Below are positions 1 to 7,941 of a stretch of 64,000 bases of DNA, piece by piece. The first letter of the stretch is position 1; the number at the start of each line of letters is the position of its first letter. The DNA is taken from NCBI GenBank assembly GCA_003165075.1, contig PLSM01000095.1, positions 1 through 64,000 of the forward strand, read 5' to 3'. The notes under the pieces were generated by a model. It was not told where the DNA came from and did no database searches. It saw only the letters and a list, made by a program, of their open reading frames with translations. This DNA is from Acidobacteriaceae bacterium (GTDB lineage: Bacteria > Acidobacteriota > Terriglobia > Terriglobales > Acidobacteriaceae). Position numbers and translations under genes: made by a program.

Positions 1-188
1 CGTGCGAAGAGATGCGTCTTGTGCAGCCGGTCGACTTCTATATCGCGGAGCACGCGGCGGCGCCGCTGCCTGTCAGGGCGTGACAGGAGCTGTGGATTGA
101 GGTCACGATTCCGCCCAAAGGCCCACCCCGGCCCACGCAAGTGGCGATGAAACAGGATGGGGTGTGGAAGCCGCTGGCATTTCAGTAG
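1..188 (+). pseudogene. 3' end of an unidentified gene, broken by an in-frame TGA
   Basis: One reading frame, entered from outside the window, reads like protein on both sides of a TGA at 81-83: before it comes PVDFYIAEHAAAPLPVRA and after it QELWIEVTIPPKGPPRP, ending at TAG 186-188. A single change (GGA to TGA) would account for the break, so this is a recent nonsense mutation, a sequencing error or, less likely, a recoded stop. The family is not identified with confidence; the tail faintly recalls C-terminal parts of GDYXXLXXXR-motif membrane proteins. It converges on rimM, which ends 20 bases downstream. Confidence 0.45.
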
Positions 189-207
189 AACCGACGGGGA
201 GCGCGCA

Positions 208-786
208 TCAACCCTTCTCCGGCCCGTTCAACCCCAGCAGCCCTTCGGGCAGCGCCATCTCCACCCGCTTGGCCTCCAGATCGACCGTACGCAGGTAGCT
301 TTTGGCAAAGGGAACAAGGACCTCTCCAGCCGCGCCGGGCACCACCAGCAGCGCCACGGGTCCGGCGGTCCGGTCCACATCCTCGATCTCGCCCACGGTC
401 ACGGGCGCTGCGCCGGCCACGTCGATCAGGACACAGCCGATCAGATCGCCGATGTAGACTTCGTCCTCACCCAGGGTCACGCGCTCCGAACGGGGAACCG
501 CCACAATCAGCCCGTTGAGCGTCTCGGCGTCCGAAATCGAATCGATCCCGGCAAAATGGAGCACGATGCCGCCCTTGTGCAGCCAGTCCCCCACCAGTTC
601 CACTTCACGCGGGGCAGGAGCCGGGCGCGAAGCCGCGTGGGACGCGCCTTCCGTCAGCAGCCAAAGCCGCCGCCGTTCGGCAAATTTGTCAGGAAAATCA
701 GTGAGGAGATCGGCGAAGACTTCGCCTTTGCGTCCCTGCGGATGACGAACCCGCGCCAGCCACACCCATTGCTCCGCCGCGGTCAT
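208..786 (-). CDS. rimM: Ribosome maturation factor RimM
   Basis: RimM binds ribosomal protein S19 in the 30S head and assists late 16S rRNA maturation in the cytoplasm. The 192-residue product has the expected two-part build: an N-terminal barrel beginning near residue 8 (VWLARVRHPQGRKGEV, matching the family G/H-x-x-G-x-x-GEV signature) and a C-terminal PRC-type barrel from about residue 105 (VYIGDLIGCVLIDV). It follows khpA and rpsP on the same strand, the common bacterial order. The usual next genes, trmD and rplS, do not follow; a convergent broken gene lies there instead. Confidence 0.93.
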   Translation of the reverse strand: MTAAEQWVWLARVRHPQGRKGEVFADLLTDFPDKFAERRRLWLLTEGASHAASRPAPAPREVELVGDWLHKGGIVLHFAGIDSISDAETLNGLIVAVPRSERVTLGEDEVYIGDLIGCVLIDVAGAAPVTVGEIEDVDRTAGPVALLVVPGAAGEVLVPFAKSYLRTVDLEAKRVEMALPEGLLGLNGPEKG

Positions 787-828
787 TTCTGTCTCCAGCG
801 GTCCGTGGCCCAGACGTCTGAAACCATC

Positions 829-1098
829 TCAGGCTTCGTCGTCCTCTTCAAGGATGTCGAGCGTATAGCGGTGACGCAGCTTCATGCTCACAGCGCCCAG
901 GATAGTGCGCACCGAGCGGGCTGTACGTCCCTGCTTGCCGATGACTTTGCCCACGTCTTGAGGCGCAACCCGGAGTTTGAGAACGGTGTTTTCTTCCCGG
1001 TCCACGGATTGCACTTCAACAGCTGCCGGTTCATCCACCAAGGCCCGCGCAATTTCGCGAACCAATTCCTCTACTGCGACCATATCGAGTTGGGCCAT
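829..1098 (-). CDS. khpA: KH-domain RNA-binding protein KhpA
   Basis: This 89-residue single-KH protein carries the RNA-contacting GxxG loop as GKQG at about residues 54-57, inside the typical run GKVIGKQGRTARSVRTIL. KhpA homologues bind RNA broadly and, in Gram-positives, pair with KhpB in cell-shape control; in acidobacteria the role is not established. Length and position between rpsP and rimM are standard. The start is the first ATG and the acidic tail (EEDDEA) is common in the family. Confidence 0.93.
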   Translation of the reverse strand: MAQLDMVAVEELVREIARALVDEPAAVEVQSVDREENTVLKLRVAPQDVGKVIGKQGRTARSVRTILGAVSMKLRHRYTLDILEEDDEA

Positions 1099-1239
1099 GC
1101 ACTTGCCTCTGACCGTATGCGTCCAAAAAGATGCGACTTGGATCGGTGCGCGAATAGTAGCACACCGGAGGCTGTAAGTAACAGTTGTCCAGCGGCATAC
1201 AGCCGCGCACTCGCGCTGCGGTGAAAGAAGGGATGGAGG

Positions 1240-1500
1240 TCAGGCCGGATCGGGCACTGGCGCCAGGGCCGGATGATTGGCCAGCAGCTTGGCCACGGTG
1301 GGCGAAACCTGCGCGCCCAGGCCGCGCCAGAAGGCGATGCGCTCGTGCTTCAGCTCCACCGACATGGGGCTGGTGCGGGGGTTGTAGGTGCCGACTACCT
1401 CAATCGATCGTCCATTGCGGGCGCGGTCCTTTTCGATGACCACGATGCGGTAGTAGGGCTGCTTGCGGGCGCCAACGCGCGCCAAACGAATCATTACCAC
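1240..1500 (-). CDS. rpsP: 30S ribosomal protein S16
   Basis: S16 binds 16S rRNA in the 30S body. The core MIRLARVGARKQPYYRIVV is a textbook S16 N terminus, followed by RSIEVVGTYNPR. The start is debatable. I chose the GTG at 1500, giving MVMIRLARVG, because an AGGAA-like ribosome site lies about 11 bases upstream; the ATG at 1494 is equally compatible with homology but sits further from that site. The open frame continues to an ATG at 1527 with no ribosome site. The gene begins the rpsP-khpA-rimM operon; gaps of 141 and 42 bases separate the genes. Confidence 0.92.
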   Translation of the reverse strand: MVMIRLARVGARKQPYYRIVVIEKDRARNGRSIEVVGTYNPRTSPMSVELKHERIAFWRGLGAQVSPTVAKLLANHPALAPVPDPA

Positions 1501-1524
1501 GGCGATACGGTTCCTTTCAGAATC

Positions 1525-1543
1525 CAAGACTGTTGTAGTCTTG
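1525..1543 (-). promoter_or_regulatory. Perfect 7-bp hairpin in the rpsP leader
   Basis: CAAGACT-gttgt-AGTCTTG is a perfect inverted repeat about 25-30 bases upstream of the chosen rpsP start. It could fold in the leader RNA. No U-run follows, so it is not a typical intrinsic terminator. Function is unknown. Confidence 0.35.
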
Positions 1544-1635
1544 CCACCCCGCGAGATGAAGCCCTGTCCACAGGACTCCGGTTCTCTTCTGGGTCTTTCC
1601 GGCCGGCCCAGAGGTGGCAGGCCAAATAAAGGGCC

Positions 1636-1649
1636 AGGCGCATGCGCCT
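1636..1649. repeat. 14-bp perfect palindrome upstream of rpsP
   Basis: AGGCGCATGCGCCT reads identically on both strands. It lies between rpsP and the small-gene module, in about 200 bases without a convincing gene. It may be a protein-binding site or chance in GC-rich DNA. Confidence 0.3.
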
Positions 1650-1742
1650 AGCCACGCAAGACTCAACACCTAAGTATCGCCGATATTGGGCGTTGAGGCA
1701 AATGTGAAGAACTGGCGGGCAAGGTGGGACCGGAACAGGTCA

Positions 1743-1853
1743 CTACGAGTGCGGTTTGGGCGACTGCTGGGGATCGATGGGCGAGAATGGCTTGTCCGGC
1801 TGCAGCGGCTGCGGAATTGGGGTAAAGGGAGTGTCAATCGGTGGCTTTATCAT
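1743..1853 (-). CDS. 36-residue proline-rich peptide with the LQPDxPFxPI motif
   Basis: A short open frame starts with ATG at 1853, six bases after a good ribosome site (GGAG), and encodes a peptide beginning MIKPPIDTPFTPIPQ and ending PQQSPKPHS. It contains LQPDKPFSPIDP, which repeats LQPDEPFRPIEP of the upstream small gene. The longer open frame reaching up to 2087 overlaps that gene in a different frame and has shadow-like composition, so I place the start at 1853. Nothing is known of function; it could also be decayed remains of a duplicated gene end. Confidence 0.45.
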   Translation of the reverse strand: MIKPPIDTPFTPIPQPLQPDKPFSPIDPQQSPKPHS

Positions 1854-1902
1854 CTCAATCTCCAGGCCCAGATTATGGCTGAATCGGGGCGCAACATCAG
1901 CC

Positions 1903-2148
1903 TTATTTGCGGATCTTTCTCGCCGGCGCCTTCTTCCCCGGCAATTTCTTTCCAGCCTGCTTCTTAGCAGAGGGCCTTCTGATTGTGGAAGACTTCTTGG
2001 CCGGCTTTCTCTGGCTTGTCCGGGCAGACTTGGTCGTGGTGGCACCCGGCGCCTTCTTTCGCGGCGGCTTCGGTTTCGGCGGTTCAATGGGCCTGAATGG
2101 CTCGTCCGGTTGCAGCGATTCGAAACTGCCAGCGTTCGCTTTGCTCAT
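1903..2148 (-). CDS. Small lysine/proline-rich basic protein
   Basis: The 81-residue product starts MSKANAGSFESLQPDEPFRP and becomes a strongly basic Lys/Pro/Ala tail with repeated KK and PGKK units, resembling the low-complexity tails of histone H1-like or nucleoid-binding proteins. It has no membrane helix. Its ATG overlaps the TGA of the preceding two-helix membrane gene (ATGA, 2145-2148), which points to translational coupling and a shared job. The start four codons upstream is not favoured. Family unknown. Confidence 0.6.
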   Translation of the reverse strand: MSKANAGSFESLQPDEPFRPIEPPKPKPPRKKAPGATTTKSARTSQRKPAKKSSTIRRPSAKKQAGKKLPGKKAPARKIRK

Positions 2149-2699
2149 AGCGCCGTCCACACATAGTCCGGTGGAATGGCTTTTTCAACCTCTTCGCGGA
2201 TGCGCCTGGTCAGCTTCATGTTCTGCTTGCTGGTGTCAGGAATGCCATCGGCGGTGCGGAACGCCTCGTCGGCAAATTGGACCTGAAGCTCGGCGTCGCG
2301 TTTGGACTGGGCGGAGTGATGCAAAAAACGAAGGGCAGACTCAAGCTGGCGCTCGGCGTAGTGCCAGGCGTGGACACGGGTGGTCAACTCATCGATTGTC
2401 TGGTTCCAACCAAAGACCGGGGCCACCACCGTGGCTACAAAGGCAAATGCACTGAGCACCGCGGCAGCCTGTGCCAGGCGCGTACTCAGGGAGGGGAACG
2501 ACGGCGTGAGGCTGAAGAGTGCGGCGGCTGTGACGGTGAAGACACCTATCGAAACCTGTGTCCACAGATTCCTCGTCCTGGCGCGTTCGAGCAGCACCGT
2601 GTAATACCGCCGGTTGAATTGCGCCAGACGGTAGTTGTAGAAGAGGCGACTGATTTCCTCAAGGTAGGGGTGCGTTGCCGGTGCTGCGGCTGCGGCCAT
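2145..2699 (-). CDS. SLATT-like protein with two membrane helices
   Basis: The 184-residue product has an amphipathic start (THPYLEEISRLFYNYRLAQ), two adjacent membrane helices at about residues 46-64 (WTQVSIGVFTVTAAALFSL) and 74-95, then a cytosolic helical tail rich in charged residues. This is the build of SLATT or DUF4231-type proteins, which are predicted pore-forming effectors in bacterial conflict systems when next to nucleotide-signalling genes. No SMODS or SLOG gene is adjacent here. The start at 2699 is fixed by a GGGAGG ribosome site seven bases upstream; the open frame running to 3056 is the shadow of the esterase gene. It couples to the basic small protein downstream. Confidence 0.6.
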   Translation of the reverse strand: MAAAAAPATHPYLEEISRLFYNYRLAQFNRRYYTVLLERARTRNLWTQVSIGVFTVTAAALFSLTPSFPSLSTRLAQAAAVLSAFAFVATVVAPVFGWNQTIDELTTRVHAWHYAERQLESALRFLHHSAQSKRDAELQVQFADEAFRTADGIPDTSKQNMKLTRRIREEVEKAIPPDYVWTAL

Positions 2700-2736
2700 A
2701 TTTCTACCTCCCGGGGAACAGGTTTCGGCAAGCTCA

Positions 2737-3600
2737 TTATATTCCGGGACTGATTTTCTGCCCCGCCGGAAACAGGAAGCGCAGCATTGGCTGCACGCGG
2801 CGGGACCAGCTTGCCTCGTCGTGGCTGCCGCCGTGGATGCGCTCGAAGTGCAGATTCTCGTCCGGCCGCCAGCCATTGGCCTTGAGCCGCCGGGCCAGGT
2901 GCTCGGCGTCGTGCAGGGTGCGGTTGCCCTCCCGGTCGCCCACATCCAGCCAGATCCGTGGCCGCTCCCATATCTCGGGCGCGCGCTCGTTGAGGTAGCC
3001 GAGGATGCTCTTGTGATTCCACCACACGCTGGGCGAGAGAAGCGCCAGCCGGCCAAACCGCTCCGCGTGGCGCAGGCCCATATAGAGGGTCACCAATCCG
3101 CCCAGCGACGAGCCGCCCATCCCGGTCCCCTCGCGATCGGTACGCACCCTATACCGGCCGGCGATCCAGGGCATCAGCTCGCGAGTCACCAGCAGGCTGT
3201 AGGAGTCGGCCTCTCCGCCGCCCATCTGCAAGTTGCGCTCATGGGTGTATTCGGCCAGCCGCCGGTCGCCGGTGTTGTAGATGCCGACAATCACCAGTGG
3301 CTCCACTTCACCGGCTTCGATGACCGCGTCGGCCTGGTCCCGCAGTTCCCACGTACGGCCGGGGATGAACGATGTCCGCCCGTCAAACAGATTCTGTCCG
3401 TCGTGCAGATAGAGCACGGGATATGCGCGTTCCGCGTGCGGGTCGTAGTCCGGCGGCAGGTAGACAATCAAGTCGCGCTTATCGGGCAGATAAATGCTTT
3501 GGAAATCGCGGTGCAGCCGTAGGCGCGGATGGGGTGGTTCGCTGCCGACCGCCAGCAAGCCGTCAGGCAAGCCCTCACTCGTTTGTGGGTCCAGATTCAA
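2737..3600 (-). CDS. Alpha/beta-hydrolase of the esterase D / enterochelin-esterase family
   Basis: The 287-residue protein has the family hallmarks: YPVLYLHDGQNLFD near residues 60-73, the nucleophile elbow GGSSLGG with Ser about 165, a late acid in WLDVG and the likely catalytic His about 260 in GGSHDEASW. No signal peptide is visible, so it probably acts in the cytoplasm on an ester or siderophore-like substrate; the substrate cannot be told. It is the first gene of the minus-strand run with the SLATT-like protein 37 bases downstream, and it diverges from the Tat-exported protein gene. Confidence 0.85.
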   Translation of the reverse strand: MNLDPQTSEGLPDGLLAVGSEPPHPRLRLHRDFQSIYLPDKRDLIVYLPPDYDPHAERAYPVLYLHDGQNLFDGRTSFIPGRTWELRDQADAVIEAGEVEPLVIVGIYNTGDRRLAEYTHERNLQMGGGEADSYSLLVTRELMPWIAGRYRVRTDREGTGMGGSSLGGLVTLYMGLRHAERFGRLALLSPSVWWNHKSILGYLNERAPEIWERPRIWLDVGDREGNRTLHDAEHLARRLKANGWRPDENLHFERIHGGSHDEASWSRRVQPMLRFLFPAGQKISPGI

Positions 3601-3786
3601 TCCTCGCGGTCCTTTATCGCTTATCGGCGCCGGGAGATCAGAAATAAACTCGCACCCGTGGCTGTTACATTAACAAGAAAACAGCGGTTCTCCAATCGCG
3701 CGCGCTGGTTGACAAGAGCGCAAGAGGCTTATTCAAGGCCACAATGCAGCCGACGGTACATCATGCTGCATTTGAAGGAGCAATTC

Positions 3787-5586
3787 ATGAATCCCATTAG
3801 CCGCAGATCTTTCTTCGGTCAGGCAACTGCAAGCATGGCGGTGTTGTCGACCTTCAGTGCCGCCGCCCAGGGAGAACATCTGAATCCGGAAGACTCCTGC
3901 GCCCAGGCCCTTTCCAATCCTGAGATGCGTGTGGCGATCCTGGGAGACCCGGAGAAAAAGGTTGAGTGGACCGATGCGGCGCTGGCAGCTTTGAAGAAGA
4001 TCGGGTTCAATGCCATACAACTCAATATCGCGTGGGGATCAAGACCTTTTGGGGAACCGCTGGACCTGATTGACGTAGTGAGCGTCCCGGGAGAACCGGA
4101 GCAGCCCGGTACAGCGGGGATGCGCGCCGAAATTCAGCGCCGCGCGGCCATGGCCAAGCGTCATGGACTACGCACTATCTTCCATTTCGGCTCGCCCTAT
4201 CTGGACTACAACCCTTACACCGGCGAAGTGCGCCGCATCGGACAGGGCGGCGTCGACGACGAGTCCTTCGACTCCAATTACGATGTGGCCAACCCTCTCG
4301 TCGCGCAACATGAGTTGAAGTTGCTGGAAGAGTTGCGCAAGAACTTTCCCGACGTGGACGACATTGAGGTCTACACCTACGACCAGGATGCGTGGCAAAC
4401 CGCAGAGTTCCAAGACAGCAAGTATTCCGCGGGCGTTCCGCTCGCCGAGCGTCTTCCCGAATACATTAGAAAGCTGCATAAGGTTTGGACCGAGGGGCGG
4501 GCCGCAACGCACCGCATGTGGTGGGAACCTTGGGAGCTTTCCGCGGGCCAGGTCTACGCGGTCCTGCCGCAACTGCCTCGTACCGGTTTCGGGTTGATGA
4601 TCCACACCAACGTGGGAGAAGTGCAGCGCTCCGTTCCGGTCGATCTCTGGTTCCGCAACACGGTACGCATCTGCCACAGCATGGGAATTCCCGTGATCGC
4701 GGAGGCCTTCTGGGCGTCGCGCAATGAAGAGATTGAGCCCTTGACAATTCCCGCTCCGCGCCTGGCGGATGAGGTTTATCTGGCCGTCATGCGTGTGCCC
4801 GGCATCGTCGGAATCAAGGAATATTACGGATTACAACCGCTGTCGATCGACCCGGATCTCGAGGTTCTTCGCATCCGCTTAGCTGGTTTCCAAGGCGATT
4901 CCAGCGCGGTTCTCAAGCAGATCGCCGGCCGTTTCGGCCGGGCGAGTGAAAAGATGCTTCCCTACCTGAGCCTCCTTTCCGACGCCCGCCAACTCTATCC
5001 CTGGGATGCCTCCTGGCTGGGAAGAGAGCTGGGAAGAGCGAGCATCGATCACGGCTGGTCTGCTGCAACCATTCGCGGCGCCGTCGCCAATACGCCCGAC
5101 TGGCAATCCACGCGCAGGGTCATCTTTATGAAGACGGATAACCTCCAGCCGCACTTCTGGATGCTCGAAGATATCCAGTTGCGTTGCCGGCTCGCGGCAG
5201 AGGCGCTGGCGCAGGCATTGAAGATCGGAGACGAGATCATCGATCTTCTAGAATCCGCCGAAGAGAAGGCATTCTTCACCGTAGTGCAGCACGACGCAGA
5301 CACCTTTCAGCGGGTCAGTCTCAGCTATGCGCTTCATCTACGGGAGACCAACATCGCGCAACAACTCCGGCGGAATCTCGAACTGAAGAAGCCCCTCAAC
5401 CCCAGGCTGGTGGCCGAATTGGGAGCCCTGCTGGACGAGGATGTAGTCAACCAGCACGGCAAAGGAAGGGTGTTGGAGATGAAGCGCCTGTATACCGAAG
5501 ACCCTGCGAACTTTGTGGTCAGCTACCTGCTTCCCAGCGATGCTTCTCCCATGGAGGGAGGTACATTTACGCTAACCACACGCTGA
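3787..5586 (+). CDS. Tat-exported protein of unknown function, possibly a TIM-barrel hydrolase
   Basis: The 599-residue product begins MNPISRRSFFGQATASMAVL, a twin-arginine signal with SRRSFF, and is expected to be exported folded. The mature part has runs such as VEWTDAALAALKKIGFNAIQLNIAWG, typical of the first strands of (beta/alpha)8 hydrolases, and acidic/aromatic stretches (VYTYDQDAW, MWWEPWE). I cannot assign a glycoside hydrolase family. The start at 3787 is supported by AAGGAG six bases upstream; the frame continues to 3529 but overlaps the divergent esterase. An esterase gene follows 85 bases downstream. Confidence 0.7.
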   Translation: MNPISRRSFFGQATASMAVLSTFSAAAQGEHLNPEDSCAQALSNPEMRVAILGDPEKKVEWTDAALAALKKIGFNAIQLNIAWGSRPFGEPLDLIDVVSVPGEPEQPGTAGMRAEIQRRAAMAKRHGLRTIFHFGSPYLDYNPYTGEVRRIGQGGVDDESFDSNYDVANPLVAQHELKLLEELRKNFPDVDDIEVYTYDQDAWQTAEFQDSKYSAGVPLAERLPEYIRKLHKVWTEGRAATHRMWWEPWELSAGQVYAVLPQLPRTGFGLMIHTNVGEVQRSVPVDLWFRNTVRICHSMGIPVIAEAFWASRNEEIEPLTIPAPRLADEVYLAVMRVPGIVGIKEYYGLQPLSIDPDLEVLRIRLAGFQGDSSAVLKQIAGRFGRASEKMLPYLSLLSDARQLYPWDASWLGRELGRASIDHGWSAATIRGAVANTPDWQSTRRVIFMKTDNLQPHFWMLEDIQLRCRLAAEALAQALKIGDEIIDLLESAEEKAFFTVVQHDADTFQRVSLSYALHLRETNIAQQLRRNLELKKPLNPRLVAELGALLDEDVVNQHGKGRVLEMKRLYTEDPANFVVSYLLPSDASPMEGGTFTLTTR

Positions 5587-5671
5587 GGCCGGGGGGCGAC
5601 CGATCCCGGCAATTGAATTTGGTTTTTGGCTTGCATCAATCACAAAAGACCCGCGGAGGAACGCACACTGA

Positions 5672-6382
5672 ATGAATCGTGAGTATCACAAATGGTATTC
5701 CAGCCACTTGGGCCGGGAGATGGAGTTGCTGGTTTTTGGCCATGCCGGCCTGCCTGTGCTGGTCTTTCCCACATCCGGCGGGCGCTTCTACGAGTTTGAA
5801 GACCGGCAGATGATCGCCGCCCTTTCGGGCAAGATCGACGCCGGGCAACTGCAGGTGTATTGCGTGGACTCGGTGGACATGGAGAGCTGGTACAACCGCC
5901 AGGCGCCGCCGCGCTGGCGCATCGCCCGCCACGTGCAATATGAGGACTACCTGATCAACGAGGTGGCGCCGCTGGTTCGCCTCAAGAACCATGACCCGCA
6001 CATGGTTGCGCTGGGCTGCAGCTTTGGCGGCTATCACGCGGTCAACATCGCCCTGCGCCATCCCGACATCTTCTCCGGCATGCTCTCCATGTCCGGCGCC
6101 TTCGACCTTACGAATTTTCTGCACGGCTACTACGACCAGGACTGCTACTTCAATCTGCCCACACACTATCTACCCAACTTGAGCGACCCCTGGTATTTCG
6201 ACCATTACCGGCACAACACCTACGTGCTGGCCACCGGCTGGGACGACCAGTGCCTGGGACAGAACCAGGACCTCGACCGCATTCTCAGTAACCGGGGCAT
6301 TCCTCACAAGTTCTACATCTGGGACTCCTATAACGCGCATGACTGGCCCACCTGGCAACGCATGGTGCAGGAATACCTTTGA
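5672..6382 (+). CDS. Alpha/beta-hydrolase, putative esterase
   Basis: The 236-residue protein has the nucleophile elbow GCSFGG (Ser about 117) after MVALG, an early VLVFPTSGGRFYEFED oxyanion region, and a late His in NAHDWPTWQ. It matches the putative esterase family that includes enterochelin-esterase-like proteins. No signal peptide is seen. It is distinct from the esterase at 2.7-3.6 kb, which uses GGSSLGG. It sits between the Tat-exported protein gene and a DinB gene on the same strand; the substrate is unknown. Confidence 0.82.
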   Translation: MNREYHKWYSSHLGREMELLVFGHAGLPVLVFPTSGGRFYEFEDRQMIAALSGKIDAGQLQVYCVDSVDMESWYNRQAPPRWRIARHVQYEDYLINEVAPLVRLKNHDPHMVALGCSFGGYHAVNIALRHPDIFSGMLSMSGAFDLTNFLHGYYDQDCYFNLPTHYLPNLSDPWYFDHYRHNTYVLATGWDDQCLGQNQDLDRILSNRGIPHKFYIWDSYNAHDWPTWQRMVQEYL

Positions 6383-6517
6383 AGCAGGGAACGGGGATCA
6401 GGGGCCAGAGATCAGAGATTCTGGGACTGGCCGGCAGAGATGGGACGAGAATCAACCAGGATGCCCGCGATGAGGCATAGTCGAAACGGTAAACTGAGAA
6501 CTTAGGAGGCTTCCCCA

Positions 6518-7000
6518 GTGAGCGAACTCAATCCCTACGAGAAGTTTCTCGACGGCCGCCCGTTGAAGACCATCCTGTCCGCGACGCCGGGAACGATTGC
6601 CGTGCTGCTGGAAAAAATGGATCCGGCCAAAGTGACCGCTCCGCCCGCGCCCGGGAAATGGAGCGCGTCGGAGATCGTGTGCCACCTGGCAGACTGCGAA
6701 CTGGCCTTCGGCTTTCGCCTGCGCCAGACGCTGGCTGAAGACAACCACGTCATCCAGCCTTTCGACCAGGAAAAGTGGGCTGCGCCTTACCGCGGAATCG
6801 CAGTGACCCAAGCCCAGGCCGCATTCGCCGCCCTGCGCAACTGGAACCTGGTCCTGATCAGCCGCGCATTGCCGAACGACTCCGCCAAGCCGGTCACGCA
6901 CCCTGAGCGCGGCTCCATGACCTTCCTCGACATTGTGGAAACCATGGCTGGCCACGACCTGAACCACCTGGCCCAGTTGCGGCGCATTGCGGGAGCCTGA
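6518..7000 (+). CDS. DinB-family four-helix protein
   Basis: The 160-residue product has the metal-binding histidine pattern of the DinB/YfiT superfamily: His about 56 in IVCHLADCE and the pair His about 146 and His about 150 in GHDLNHLAQLRRI. Such proteins are often metal-dependent thiol transferases or stress proteins; this one's reaction is unknown. The GTG start at 6518 follows an AGGAGG ribosome site eight bases upstream. Confidence 0.85.
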   Translation: MSELNPYEKFLDGRPLKTILSATPGTIAVLLEKMDPAKVTAPPAPGKWSASEIVCHLADCELAFGFRLRQTLAEDNHVIQPFDQEKWAAPYRGIAVTQAQAAFAALRNWNLVLISRALPNDSAKPVTHPERGSMTFLDIVETMAGHDLNHLAQLRRIAGA

Positions 7001-7102
7001 GACCCGGCTCCCGATCTTCGCGTACCCTGAGCGCGGCGGCCTGGAGTGACGGGTCCACGCGGCTCTTGCCTGTCGATTCAGGCCTATGCAACAATGCGCT
7101 TC

Positions 7103-7576
7103 ATGAAGGGCAACCAGAAGGTCCTCGAACAGCTGAATCGTGCGCTCCGCGAGGAGCTGACCGCCATCAACCAATACTTCGTTCACGCCGAGATGTGCGA
7201 GAACTTCGGCTACGAAAAGCTCTCCAAGTACATCAAGCGCCAATCCATCGACGAGATGAAACACGCCGAGTCGCTGATGGAGCGCATCTTTTTTCTCGAC
7301 GGAACGCCCACCATGGAGCCTCTTGCCCTATCGATCGGCCACAATGTGAAGGAAATGGTGGAGGGCGATCTGAAGCTGGAGATCGAAGCCGTGGCCATGT
7401 ACAACGAGGCGATCCACATCGCGGTCGAAAACAAGGACAATGGTTCGCGCGACCTCTTCGTCCGCCTTCTGAAAGACGAAGAAGAACACGTGGATTGGCT
7501 GGAGGCACAGCTTCACCAGATCCGCGAGATGGGCTACGAGCGCTATCTGACCATGCAGACCGGCGAAGAACATTAG
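7103..7576 (+). CDS. bfr: Bacterioferritin
   Basis: Bacterioferritin stores iron as ferric mineral in a 24-subunit shell, with haem at subunit interfaces. The 157-residue product keeps the dinuclear iron ligands Glu18, Glu51, His54 and the later DEEEHVDWLE pair, plus Tyr25 and the haem ligand Met52 in DEMKHAE. I start at the ATG giving MKGNQKVLEQL, the conserved N terminus; a Met three codons earlier is possible and no clear ribosome site decides. No ferredoxin (bfd) gene is adjacent. Confidence 0.93.
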   Translation: MKGNQKVLEQLNRALREELTAINQYFVHAEMCENFGYEKLSKYIKRQSIDEMKHAESLMERIFFLDGTPTMEPLALSIGHNVKEMVEGDLKLEIEAVAMYNEAIHIAVENKDNGSRDLFVRLLKDEEEHVDWLEAQLHQIREMGYERYLTMQTGEEH

Positions 7577-7731
7577 GCCGCCTGTTGCACGCGACTCTGC
7601 ACACTTCGCCCTGGGTTACTGGGCCAGTCTCTGGCTGCTTTCGCAGGTCATCGCCGCATGAGATGGGCCATGACGCCTATACGCTGGCCCCGATCCCTTC
7701 AGCCCGAATGATGTGAGCCGGGATTACCGTT

Positions 7732-7941
7732 CTATTTCGATTTCGTGGCGCCCTGTTTTTTGCCGGAGCCGGTTTTTGCAGCCGCCGCCTGGGGTTGTTC
7801 TCCGCCGTGATGGCGCTGATGGTGCGCCAGGGCCTTTGCAATTTCCTCAGGGGACATGGAGCTTTGACTCGGAATATGCAGGACATCTCTCTCCACGGAA
7901 CCGGTAGATTGAGCATTTTCAGTTGGTTGGTTAGTTGGCAT
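7732..7941 (-). CDS. Small hydrophilic hypothetical protein
   Basis: A 69-residue product starts MPTNQPTENAQSTG and contains a short helix-like middle (SPEEIAKALAHHQRHHGG), with a His-rich patch, and ends in a basic tail (GSGKKQGATKSK). The ATG at 7941 is preceded by AAGGAGG at ideal spacing, which supports a real gene and this start over the one at 7974. No family recognised. It stands alone, convergent with bfr. Confidence 0.6.
   Translation of the reverse strand: MPTNQPTENAQSTGSVERDVLHIPSQSSMSPEEIAKALAHHQRHHGGEQPQAAAAKTGSGKKQGATKSK

Noticed and set aside
81..83. TGA read as selenocysteine
   Set aside because: No SECIS-like hairpin is evident after it and the context (RA-stop-QELW) suggests a replaced Gly codon.
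2699..3056. N-terminal extension of the SLATT-like frame to 3056
   Set aside because: It lies within the esterase gene in another frame, has shadow-like composition, and the ribosome site fixes the start at 2699.
3621..3628. TTATCGGC resembling the LacI-type site and the sigma-28 -10 element
   Set aside because: No matching -35 at correct spacing and only eight bases shared with the operator motif.
3529..3786. Longer N terminus for the Tat-exported protein
   Set aside because: It would bury the twin-arginine signal inside the protein and overlap the divergent esterase; AAGGAG supports 3787.
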